DNA of 64,000 bases from Oxyruncus cristatus (taxonomy: Eukaryota > Chordata > Aves > Passeriformes > Cotingidae): positions 142,405 through 206,404 of the forward strand of contig VXAY01005269.1 in NCBI GenBank assembly GCA_013399855.1, in the 5' to 3' direction. Under the pieces are notes generated by a model. That model did no database searches. It saw only the letters and a list, made by a program, of their open reading frames with translations, and was not told the origin of the DNA. This document shows positions 42,561-53,488 of the stretch, one piece after another (the stretch's first letter is position 1; every line of letters begins with the position of its first letter). The position numbers and the translations under genes are program-made.

Positions 42561-45380
42561 TTTACCATACTTTTATGGTTTTATTTACATCAATTAAATT
42601 TAATTTTCAAAATAATATTTTCCCTTTTTACCATGTTTTACTTTTTTTGTTTTACTTTGGTTTAATTTGCTCTACTTTTTGTTTTTACTTTGATTTAGAT
42701 TTTTAATTTTTTTTGTTTGACATTATTTTGGGGGGTTTTATATTATTTATTTTTGTTGGAGTTTTACATGAGGGTTTTAGGTTGGGGTTTTGTGTTGGGT
42801 TCTACTTTTTGTTTGTTTTGTTTAGTTTACTTTGGTTTAGTTTGTTGGGTTTCTTTTTGTTTTAAATTTTATTTTGGGGTTCTATACTGGGGTTTGCTAT
42901 TGGGATTTTACGTTTTATTTGAGTTTTATTCTTTATTTTGGTTTACTTTGGGTTACTTTGGTGGGTTATTGTTTTGCTTTTGTTTAGTTAATTGTATTTT
43001 GTTTTATGTTGGGGTCTTACTTTGGGGTCTTTGGGTTTTTATTTTGAGCTTATAATTTTTGTTTGAGGTTTTTGTTGTTTATTATGGTTTACTTTGGGTC
43101 TTTGTGTTTCTTTTACACTGTTTTACATTGGGAGATTTTGTTTTGTTTTATGCTGTTTTACACTGGGGTTTGCATTTTATTTTGGTTTATTTGTGTTTAC
43201 TTTGGTGCGTTTTTCTTTGTTATTCTATTTTGTTGTAGTGGTTTTGACATTTTATGTTGGAATTCTGGGTTTTTTTGCTTACTTTTGTTTAGTGCACTTT
43301 GGTTTAATTTCATGGGGTTTTTTTGTTTGCTTGTTTTCTTTTTTAATTTTTAGTTTTACATTGTTTATTACTTTGGGGATTTACATTAAGGTTTTAGGTT
43401 GGTTTTTTTTCTTTTACTTTGTTTTACTTTATGGGGTTTTTGGGTTATTTTATTTCTGTTTCATTTATTTCTTGTTCTACATTGGAGTCTTTTTGTTTTT
43501 TTCTTTGTTAACTTCACATTTGAAAAAAGTTTTGGTTTACTTACTTATTTTTATTTGATGTTTCATATTGGGGTTCTGTGTCAGGCTTTGACATCTGGGT
43601 TTTACTTCTTCCTTTTGTCTTTTTTTGTTCAGTTCAGTTTACTACAGTGTTTTTATTTTTTGTTTTACATAAGGATTTGTATAAGGTGTAACGTTTTGTA
43701 TAAGGTTTTAATGTTGAGGTTTTACTTTGGTGTTTTACTTATTGTGTTGGTTTTTTATTATTTTATGTTGTGCTTTTTGTTNNNNNNNNNNNNNNNNNNN
43801 NNNNNNNNNNNNNNNNNNNNNNNNNNNNNNNNNNNNNNNNNNNNNNNNNNNNNNNNNNNNNNNNNNNNNNNNNNNNNNNNNNNNNNNNNNNNNNNNNNNN
43901 NNNNNNNNNNNNNNNNNNNNNNNNNNNNNNNNNNNNNNNNNNNNNNNNNNNNNNNNNNNNNNNNNNNNNNNNNNNNNNNNNNNNNNNNNNNNNNNNNNNN
44001 NNNNNNNNNNNNNNNNNNNNNNNNNNNNNNNNNNNNNNNNNNNNNNNNNNNNNNNNNNNNNNNNNNNNNNNNNNNNNNNNNNNNNNNNNNNNNNNNNNNN
44101 NNNNNNNNNNNNNNNNNNNNNNNNNNNNNNNNNNNNNNNNNNNNNNNNNNNNNNNNNNNNNNNNNNNNNNNNNNNNNNNNNNNNNNNNNNNNNNNNNNNN
44201 NNNNNNNNNNNNNNNNNNNNNNNNNNNNNNNNNNNNNNNNNNNNNNNNNNNNNNNNNNNNNNNNNNNNNNNNNNNNNNNNNNNNNNNNNNNTCTCTTGTT
44301 TTTGTCGTTTTTCTTAGCGTTTTTTTCTAATTTTTGGGGGGGGGTTTACATCATGGTTTTACTTTTTGATTTTTTTTTTTCTTTTGGTTTATATTTTTTG
44401 GTGTGCTTTAGGTTTTTGCATTTTTTGCTTAATATTGGGGTTTTACATTGTGGTCTTATGGTGGGACTTTATTTTTTTGGTGTGGGAGTTGTGGACTTGT
44501 TTTCTCTGGTGTAGTTTGATTTACTGTTGGGGTATTTTTATTTTTTCTGTTGCTTTTAGCTTGAATTTATTTTTATTTCTTTTACATGGAGTTTTATATT
44601 TTATTTGATGTTTTTTGTTTAATTTGAATTACTTCAGATTACTTTTGTTTACACTGGGGTTTATTTGTTGTTTGATATTACTTTGGCTCACTTTATATTT
44701 TTATTTTCTGTTAGGGTTTTACTTATTGGAAGTTTTTATGTTTTACACTGGGTTTTACAGTTGGGGTTAAATGTTGAGTTTTATGTTAGATTTATATTTT
44801 TGTTTTGTCGTGGGTTTTTTATTTCTTTTGTTTAACATTGGGTGCTTATTTTCTTTTATTTTGGTTTACTTTGTGTTGTTTGGGTTTTTTTTTATTTTTA
44901 TATGTTGCTTTACATTGGGGTTTTACATTGTATTTGGTGGGGGTCATAGACTTTGCTTTACTTTGGTTTACTTTGTGTTTTTTATTTTTGTTTTACTTAG
45001 GCTTTTGTATTTTTCTTTTTATGTCACAGTCTTATTTTGGGGTTTTAGTTTTGGGGACTTTTTTGGTTTGGTTTTTTTCCTGTTTTTTTTTTCTTTTTTT
45101 TTTTTCTTACTTTTGTTTTCTTTGTTTAATTTTGATTTTACTTTGTTTTTATTTTTTTGGTTTTACTTTGATTTTATGTTTTACTTTTCTTTGGTTTACT
45201 TTCTACGTATTTCTTTGGTGGGCTGTTTTTTGTTTGTTTGACTTTTACTTACTTTGGTTTACTTTGCTTTTTACTTTACTTTTTAATTAACATTAAAATT
45301 TTACTTCTTATTTTACTTTAACTTTTAATTTAAATTTATTTTACTTGTTACTTTAATTTTTTATTTAACTATATCTTACT
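42561..45380 (+). repeat. Strand-asymmetric T/G-rich degenerate tandem array
   Basis: About 2.8 kb in which the + strand is almost entirely T and G, with few A and very few C. Variants of TTTTACTTTGGTTTAC and TTTTACATTGGGGTTTTAC recur irregularly, so it resembles a degenerate minisatellite with a unit of roughly 15-25 bases. The outer edges (42.56-42.72 and 45.24-45.38 kb) are TTTTAC-rich but G-poor. The middle carries many GGG and GGGG runs, giving G-quadruplex potential on the + strand. Long open frames rich in Phe, Leu, Val and Tyr arise only because stop codons need A. A 510-N gap sits inside. It starts exactly where the CR1 3' tail ends, suggesting growth from that tail, but this is inference. 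Confidence 0.9.
43782..44291. other. Assembly gap (510 N)
   Basis: A run of 510 undetermined bases inside the T/G-rich array. The array on both sides has the same character, so the missing part is probably more of the same. The true length is unknown. Confidence 1.
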
Positions 45381-45954
45381 TTCTTTGTGCTTTTTTGGCT
45401 GGGCCACCCTGAGGGAAAAGCCTTCCCCACCTTTGGCCAGGGGGCATCAGAGGCCATCTTTGTGGGACATGGGCAGCATTGGGTAACAGCCAAGATGGAC
45501 CAGAGGAGATCTGACAAGTGGTCATACTTGATACTTCAGAGAAAGGAAAAAAAAATATTAATTGCAATGATAATACAAGGAGTAACGTAACTGTACTGCA
45601 GTAAGTGGATCTCTCAATTACTGAGAGCTGCATAGTCCAGTATTTTATTTTTGGATATGATTTTCAGTGGTTGTAACCCTTAGAAATCAAACCTGCTCCT
45701 TACAGAATAACCTGAGGTGTTGCTTCTTCTGGACATCCTCCATCTTCAGATTACATTTTTACTATGTTACACATATTGATAAGTGACCTATTCAAATCTG
45801 GATACTGAGATTCTTTCTGAAGTGGGAAAGATGAGGAATTTAGGGTCCTCTAAATAGCTGAACTAACTTTTTTTCCCCCTAAACTTTCGAAATTCACATC
45901 TGCATAGATAGAATACAAGAGCTTGTGACCTACAGGTGAATATTTCACAATGAA
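45381..45954. other. Array-flanking sequence with a short GC-rich island
   Basis: Directly after the T/G-rich array, about 45390-45540 is abruptly GC-rich (GGCTGGGCCACCCTGAG and so on), then the sequence returns to AT-rich unique DNA. The island has open frames on both strands (67 codons + and 85 codons -) but no recognised domain. It may be a fragment of a repeat I cannot name. Confidence 0.4.
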
Positions 45955-46003
45955 TAATCTTCAAGTTTTTTCCAACCTAAACAATTCTATGTTCTATGAT
46001 TCT
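45955..46003 (+). mobile_element. Short CR1 3'-end fragment
   Basis: TTCCAACCTAAACAATTCTA, followed by TGTTCTATGATTCTAA, matches the last bases of a CR1 element, including the ATTCTATG-type tail. Only about 45-50 bases are recognisable, so it is either an extremely truncated insertion or a decayed remnant. Confidence 0.75.
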
Positions 46004-49000
46004 AAGACCTGAATATTGTGAAAATCTTCATCATAACAAGAGCTGTAGTGCTCACAGCCATTCTGCTTCTACTGTCATCATGGTTTTAAATCTGCTTCAC
46101 CTTGTAATGGTGATTACGTGACAAAAGACTGACTTGCATATCTGCAGACATAATTCTTTATGGATTGCCTTCTCTCCATGTGTGAATAGATCCTTCTGTC
46201 TGAAAGATTGCCAGAAACATCTTTGGAAAATGTGGAAAGTTCATGAAAGTGAGACTATCAGTAAAAATTGGTACTATAGAAGTAACGAGGTTATTTTGTG
46301 ACATTCCTTCTACCTCGTGCTTGTACCTGTTTCTGTGAGAGTTTTATTCATGACCAGACTGTGATTGGACTCTAAGCTCATACTTCGCTTTTGGTTCTAA
46401 ATTAAAAATTGGATTTCTTTTTTATTTTTTAATTTCCTAAAACTGCAACCCATTTTTAGTACAGACTATTACATACTTTAGTATTCCTCAGAACAGCACT
46501 CCAGGGTCTTCTTTTGTATCACAGACACACAACAAGAGTGCCACAAATGAGGCATTGTTGACCAGGTTTCATGCTTTTTTGCAAATTGCCATTTTGCAAA
46601 AATACTAAATTACTCAATGTTGTCTTGGCCTTTTCCATAAATGCTGACAGCCTACAATTTCCTCTTCCACTTTTTAAGTATCACATTTTTTACAGTAGTC
46701 TATAAACTACATCGTTAATCAGATAGTGTAAAATCCAATTAGAGACATTAGAATCCAGAAATACAAGTGTTAAGGAATTTATTTCTTGATTGACAAGAAA
46801 GCCAAATAGACTCATCTATTTAGAATCTTAGCAACAATTAGCTGCCTTAGTTTCATTTATTGTGACATAAAAAATCTGGTTTATTGAGAGCTCTATTGAA
46901 TAAGATTTCTATGATATGCACCATGAGAAAATATCTTCAAACTAAAATGATTGTTTTGCTGTAATAAATTGAACCATATGTACACTATGTTATTCAATCC
47001 TTTTTCTTCAAGGCATAAATTGATATTAAAGAACATTTAAGTCATAACACATGGTTATCCAGGCATGAACGAGGCAATAACCCATATAAGTTGTCAAGGT
47101 GAAGCCAAAGCATTTATTAGAGGTTTGTGTTGTTTTTGAAAAGTGCACGGTTGGATAAACATGGATTAGTGCTATTATGCTGCTACGATGACTCAAGTGT
47201 GTTTTTACAGTGTCAGTAATTTTTATGTTTAAAAATCACTGGTGCAGTATATTAGCTATAATTTATGTTTATCATCTTGTGTACTCTAATAGGTTTCAAC
47301 AAACCATTTAACACTTCAGCTTGTGCATATACATTACTTAATAGGTATTTATCTTAAAAAAGAGATACTTAAACGGGACTTTCAAGCCTTGCAACTGCAT
47401 GCTAAGAGCAAATACTGCAGTCAGGCACATTAACTTTTTTTTCCTCTGGTCTGCATTTAACTTTGAAGAGTGTGACCACACAATTTCTCTGTGCACTTTG
47501 TTCCCGACTGATGCAAGAAAGATATATCATCTCTAAACCCCGTCAGCCTGAATGACATCGAAGTCCCTGACATGAAGTGTCCGTCACACTTACTAAGTAG
47601 AGTAGATATGATAAAGCCGACGCAGCTGAAAACGCCAATAACTTCCTGTCATCAGAGGTTGCCCTTTCAGGATAGCATAAGACTTTATGCTTTCCCGGTT
47701 AAAGAATGTTACCAACAGCAGACTCTATTAATTATATGATTTAGGTTATTCTTTTTTGGTGTCTTGGCTTACTTATTTTTAAAGATCAGTTTCCCCTTCT
47801 CATCACTCTCAACACTTTGTTTGGGGAGCAACCTCATCTAGATGTAAAAGAGTTGGGGATGGCAAAAGAGAGAATGAAGCAAAATTTCCCACTCATGGAG
47901 GACTTTTGTGTGGCAGTGGATGAGTTTTGCATAATTTATGATACCATTAAAAGCTTCAGATAACATGTCGCTTATTGTATGGGTTGTGCTGATGGTGTCT
48001 TTCTGTTCTAGACAGTCTAGGTTTGAATGACTGGTGTTTAGGGCTGTCACCGAAGAGATTGATGGCAATTTAAAAATCATCACCCCGGTCTTTTTTGGGG
48101 GGAAGAGTTCTCCTGCAGTTTCCTGAAGTTAGATATTAGTCAGTAATTTGCAGAAAAAGAAGCAAAACAAATATTGATGTAAATTCTGTTTTCCAATGTC
48201 ATAGAATGCCTGATTCCTTCATTCATGAGGTCATTTCAGAGGAAGAAAAGGAGTTGATGCAAAACCCTGAGATTATGGACATGCTGATCTGGTGCGTAAT
48301 AGATTTTTTACGAAGAGGCTATCAATTCTTCTGACTCAGTCAAGCATATCTGTTGGCTGAGTTGGCAAATAGGGAGGATTTATTACTCACATGGGAATAA
48401 TTGACCAAGATGGAGTACTTGGTATTGCAGAGTACTTTCTTTGTAGCAACCACTTTCTTAAACATAATTAAAGAAATATGAATATAATTTAGAGAACATT
48501 ACTAAGTACCTACAAACAGACAACTTACTAATCCAAATTTAATTTTTATAGAAGTGCATTTACAAGATTTAGATTTCAGTTGATACTGTAATAGTTGTAC
48601 TACATAGAAATGTCTCTTTTCAATATTCACCTATTTAATAATGCACTACTAAAAAGCCATGCCTTACTTTTTATTGCGCCTAAACAACACACGCCATTTT
48701 CAGTGCTTTAGAGTACACATTTACAACATTCTTGAGGAAACTGTGCTGCTTGCTTCCATGTTACATTGTGCCAGGGCACTGTGCAAGTTTATTCTGATGA
48801 CATTTTTAGCAGTTTTGATGTGCTGTGCAGTAGGTGAGGCAGTGTATTCTATGTTTGATGTGTTTCCTGGAAGCATTACTTATTCATTTTGTTACAGTAC
48901 TCCCTGCAGACTACATGGGAGTGTGGTCCCATTTTGCAAGGTACTGTACAAAAGCATCATGAAAGAGTATTTCTGCCCCAGGGAACTTAGAGTTTTACTG

Positions 49001-50029
49001 TTACATATTTAGAAAGAATTGAAAGCATGATGTTTTCCTTGGTAAACAAGGACAAGGAAGTCAGAGCTTCATTTTTATGGAAGTCTGTACTATGTTTTTT
49101 TATGTTTCATTGGTTTCCAGTTTAAGAAAGAGTGATTTCACTTATCACAACAGAAGAAAGAGACTTTGGAGCAAAGCTGATGTTACCATCCTCGTGCCCA
49201 AATGTCTTTTCACTTTCCACAGCAAAAGTCTTACCCCCTTTCTCTGGGGAAAAGAGTGCACATCCCCACTAGTACCGCTGTCTCATCTGGAAGGCCTTTC
49301 AGAGTCGCTTTTAGTCCTGTGTGCAAACATTCTGAGGTTTTCCTGTGAGCAACAGTGCTGTGAAGTCCAGCTGCTGCCCGTGGGATGGACAGCCAAAAGC
49401 TGAGGGCTAAACTGCAATGATACCACTCGGGCAGAGTCATCACTGGCCCAAGTGGGGCAGATCTTGGTGTGATGGTGACTGGGGTCACTCATCAACCCAG
49501 ATTATCAGGCAAACTGATAATCAAATGCATTTATCAACTTCACTGCTATTGCCAAATCTTAAAGTTATATAAGGTGCTAGAAAATACCTTCATTTTTGCT
49601 TCTCTGTTGGTGGTAATGGCTGCTGCCAGTGACGGCACTGTCAGTGTGACTTTTTTACTCACTCTCTGGTGGAAGCTCTTCCTGTTGTTCTGTTACTATG
49701 TTGGCAGCCATAGGAACAATGGACAACAAAGGCATCATGGCTTCTGCTATTGTGCACTAAAGACCTCTGTTGACGCTATCTACTATAACTCCTTACATGT
49801 CTACCTCAGAAAACTGTCCTCCTTCTGTCCCAGTGACTGTTTAAAGTAGCATCTGGAAGAGAAAAATTCAATGTCTATAAAACAAAAGAGATAAATTTGA
49901 AAGTCATGGAGAAATGTATAAAGAGATAAGGCAACAAGGTTACTTATTTTACTTACTGGAAGTGCCTTTCACATTGTCAGGATATCCAAATGGAGTTAGG
50001 TTTCAAACAAACTGTTAGAACCCCCCACA
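46004..50029. other. Unique sequence with a CpG-retaining block
   Basis: No gene recognised. Within it, about 47100-47760 looks unlike its surroundings: no repeats, balanced composition, and eight CpGs between 47505 and 47697 in an otherwise CpG-depleted region. This is described as a candidate conserved element in the findings. A GC-richer patch at 49.2-49.85 kb holds frames of 108 and 126 codons on + with no recognised content. Confidence 0.45.
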
Positions 50030-50500
50030 TCTAAAGGTTCTGTCCAGTCATAACTCCCTGATTCAGGAAGGATGTTGAGAAATTGGAGGGGAGTCAGCAG
50101 AAGCCTCTTAATATGATTAGGGTTCTCATGCACGTGACGATTGGGAGAGGCTGAGGGAGCTGGTTTTTTTATTCTGGTGAAGTGGGTGCTAAAGAGACAT
50201 CCAGCTGAAGGCTACAGCTACTTGAATGATAATGATTATGGAGCCATTCTTGGTATTGAAAAATGCTATAGCAAGGAGAAAGAGTCATGTGTTGCATTTT
50301 GTAAAGTTCTGTCTGAACATGAGGAAAATCTCTCAGTGAGTGTACGGATCAAGAATGATTTCCCAAAGATGATGGGATTTTCATCCTTGGAGGTTTCCAC
50401 GACAGAGAGGTAAAAAAGTGGCTGACCTGATCAAGTGTTGGAACAATCCAACTCAGAGTGGGATCTTGTACTAGACGAAATCCAGGTGCTTTCAGACAGC
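50030..50500 (+). mobile_element. Old, divergent CR1 3'-end copy
   Basis: The segment aligns by pattern with the C-terminal RT end and 3' UTR of CR1. It contains GGATGTTGAGAAATTGGAGG, a degraded middle, then GAGAGGCTGAGGGAGCTGG (50145), CTACTTGAATGATAAT, GAACATGAGGAAAATCTCTC, CATCCTTGGAGGTTTCCACG (50381) and a terminal part with CTAGACGA. Divergence from the other copies is high and the terminal repeat is no longer clear, so this is an older subfamily. The 90-codon frame inside it (50141-50413) is not a gene. Confidence 0.8.
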
Positions 50501-52914
50501 ATTTGGTGATCAGTGAAATATAATCGTCCAGTTTTCAAATGGACTTTTTTGTTGTGATTTTTCTCTAGAGATTCATTCTTTGTAATTTTAAAATTGTTTA
50601 CTGTGGCAAAGTGACAGTACTCTGTCTAGGTTTCCTCTTGTCCAAGTTTGAAATAAATCCACTTGAGTGTTCCTTATCTTCAAGAGACCTACCACCTGGG
50701 TTAAACTCTATTTGCCTTACAAACATTCTTTCTCATCTTTCCCTTTCCTCGTGGGAAAAGTGTTTCCAATTGCTGATGAAAGCCTACTTTGAGCATGTAA
50801 TAGCTAGAAGCAAAACCTTCTCTGTAGAGAGGTTTTTCAGGTAGAAAGCTCACTAGGATATTGGAGGATGCTTTTTGCTGACAATTTTTTAGTGCTGTGT
50901 CTGTAAAATCGGACACACAGTGTATCTTCACAGTAAAAACTGTATGTCCCGGTAGGCCTAAATCTATAGCAGAAGTAATTTGGTCGGACCGGTAGAATTG
51001 TAAGTGTAAAACCAGCCTGAAAGGCATAGCAAGCATGGTTCTTGTGAGTATCTGGAATTACTTTCTCTCTGTGCCATCACTTTTATTTTTCTTTAAGACT
51101 TGAGAGAAATTCAAGTTGCTTTAGTTTGTGTGTTCAAAATTATGATAATCTTCTAGTACACAGAAAGGTTAATGTTATTAAAGCTAGAGGGGCTGTAGGT
51201 GGAAGCAGGATAACCAAGAGCTTGATGTCAGCCCTATTCTTAGTCAATGAAGATTAGTTTTAACGGCTTTTTGTATCACTGCTGACATTTTTGTAAGTCG
51301 ATGAGCTAAAACTATGGAAAAGAATGTAAACATTACATTCAAATATTGAAATTATAATGTTTAATTGAAAAAATCAGACCACAAAACAGTTTTTAAATAT
51401 ATTGGTGTATATACTTAGATGTATATATTTAATTTTTTTTGCTGGTCAGATAGGTAGTTTACATTTGCATTACTGTTAAGGAAGAAAAGGAGATTGCCAA
51501 ATTTAATCAAAAGTTTTTGATTGTTTATTTGCTACTATGAATTATGAAAATGTACTGATGTTCTTACAGAAACAAAAGAATGGATGCATATTCCTCCAGT
51601 CAGGCCTCCTTTTCTATGTTGCAAGAAATACAGACTATGCTGAATTTCTCTTTTGACACTGCCCTTGGTAAACCTCTTTTTGCATTACAGATGAAGAGGC
51701 AGAACAGTTTTCTTAGGAACTGTTCAAAAGAAGAAATATATCTTCACCTCTTTAAATATATATATATTTACAAATAAGAAACATGCACACATATATACAC
51801 ATATATAAATAATGTGTATATAAAGGGAGAATCTTCCAATCTCATTCATTTTTTATATAGTTTTATATGGTTTATCTTATGGCTACTTAAAAATAAATCT
51901 TTAATTATACACGGAGTGTGAATATAACTCTGATATTAATGTAGACTATCTTCTACCATATGAAGTGAAGATGATACTAATAGTGAAGGGAACAGAATAC
52001 CCTATAACTTACCCTTCCCATCTCCCCTGATAAAATTATATCTGCCTTTGGGGTGTTTTTTTATTGTAATTTGATTTTGGCTTTGGACCCTTGCTAAATA
52101 GCTCAAAATGCTTGTTTAAATGCACAGTATGACATTACTTCTGTCCCAGAGAATTTTAACTTCTAATCTGAGAAAATGAGAAATATTGAGGGGTGAGAGC
52201 AGGGAAAAAGGAGAAACAGTAGGGACAATAGCAAGTATATGAAAGAGTATGAAAGTCATGGCAAGTGTATGAATAATTTCTTCCATTGTTTCTAAAGAAT
52301 CTTAGAGGGTTTATAAACTCTGTTATTTCTACACACATGTGGCTGTGTCTTAAATTACTGCAGCTGTGCTCAAACACAGCTTTATACTAATACAAAACTA
52401 GTTAGCTCTAAGACATATAATTTTGCTAAGAAATTTCTTCTTTGGATAAAAACATTTGCACTGAACACACCTGGTTAGCCTGTTATTCAATTAAACAAAA
52501 ATGTAAGTATTCACAGTACTCACTGTCATATACTGGCTAAGCCTAAGTCTGAGTTGTTTTTTAAGGCAGTAATCTAAAAGTTGTGTTACATGAACTGGCA
52601 CAAACTTCATTCTCTGCTTCCTGATACTTCTGTAAGTGTACACTCACAAGTAACTCAACTCATAAAAGCAAATTGTGAAAAAAGAAATATAATCAAAGAA
52701 CCAGTCTAAATGCTTTTTCTTTGCTTGTAATTTCTCACAAAACAATTTTTTTTTTACCCTTTCTGTTTTGCAAAGCAGTTATTTGCATAGCATGCACAAA
52801 TCTCAGACAGAACATTGAAAGCATATGGAGCTGGCCACTATGCAAAAGATGTGTTCCAACATACTAGGCAAAATGTTTTTTTTTGTCTGAATTCCAAGGT
52901 GGTAAATTTTGTTC
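50501..52914. other. Unique AT-rich sequence, no gene recognised
   Basis: A TA/CA-rich simple-sequence stretch at about 51757-51820 is the only clear repeat. Short frames have no recognisable content. The right end adjoins the Penelope-like remnant, whose upstream limit could not be set. Confidence 0.5.
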
Positions 52915-53488
52915 ACTTGTTCACTTGTGAAGATTTTGGCTTTGTGTGTCGTCATTTTATGCTCAGAGTTTGGAATATTTTCTAAACAAATACTTAGAGC
53001 AAACTATACAAACTAAGGAACTATCAGCCTTAACAGAGGCAATTCTGACAAACAATTATTTTCATTTTAGCACTGACAATTATGTAAATGTGTCTGGAAC
53101 AGCAATGGGCACCTTAATTATGAGACCTAATTATACCAATTTATTTATACACCTCCTTGAACAACATTTTATTTATAACTCTCCCACTCATTCAAAGACA
53201 AGAAAAAATAAAGTGGAATTTCATAGATGGTTGCTTTATCTTTGAAACATAAACACAACATGAACTATTTGAACTTGAATATTCACACGTGTAGCATGTC
53301 TACATTGTGTTATATTCTTTTTCTTTTCCAACTTTAAAAGGAAGACAACTTTTTATATTTTGGTATGTTTGAGAAGTGCTGTTTCATTTCTGGTAGAAAT
53401 CTTTTGAATGTGCTTCATATTCAGAAAATGCACCCCAAAACTACATGCATTCCCTTACTTTTTAAAATTTTCACCATCTTTTGTTGAA
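52915..53488 (+). mobile_element. Fossil Penelope-like element (PLE) reverse transcriptase
   Basis: The + strand carries a degraded RT with the motif order of Penelope-like retroelements. Motif A is recognisable as VSSFYAQ at 52946, but the expected catalytic Asp is Cys (TGT, 52943). Then FLNKYLEQTIQTKEL and ILTNNYFHF lead to the diagnostic block SGTAMGT (G at 53096), NYTNLFIHLLEQ and W.LYL. The frame ends at 53243-53245 where the catalytic Tyr-x-Asp-Asp should follow. After a frameshift the other frame continues as KHKHNMNYLNLN (53245) and, past one stop, GRNLLNVLHIQKMHPKTT (53392) with IP at 53449, matching the conserved RN..L....HP....IP segment downstream of PLE RT motif C. No GIY-YIG endonuclease is seen. 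The antisense CR1 starting at 53489 cuts it. It is clearly inactive. The family call rests on recognised motifs, not on a search. Confidence 0.75.

Noticed and set aside
42717..45290. Several long + strand open frames rich in Phe, Leu, Val and Tyr, resembling membrane proteins
   Set aside because: They occur in overlapping frames of a nearly A- and C-free repeat, where stop codons are rare. One runs through the 510-N gap. They are a composition artefact.
50141..50413. 90-codon frame with protein-like composition
   Set aside because: It lies within a recognisable old CR1 3' region, so it is not an independent gene.
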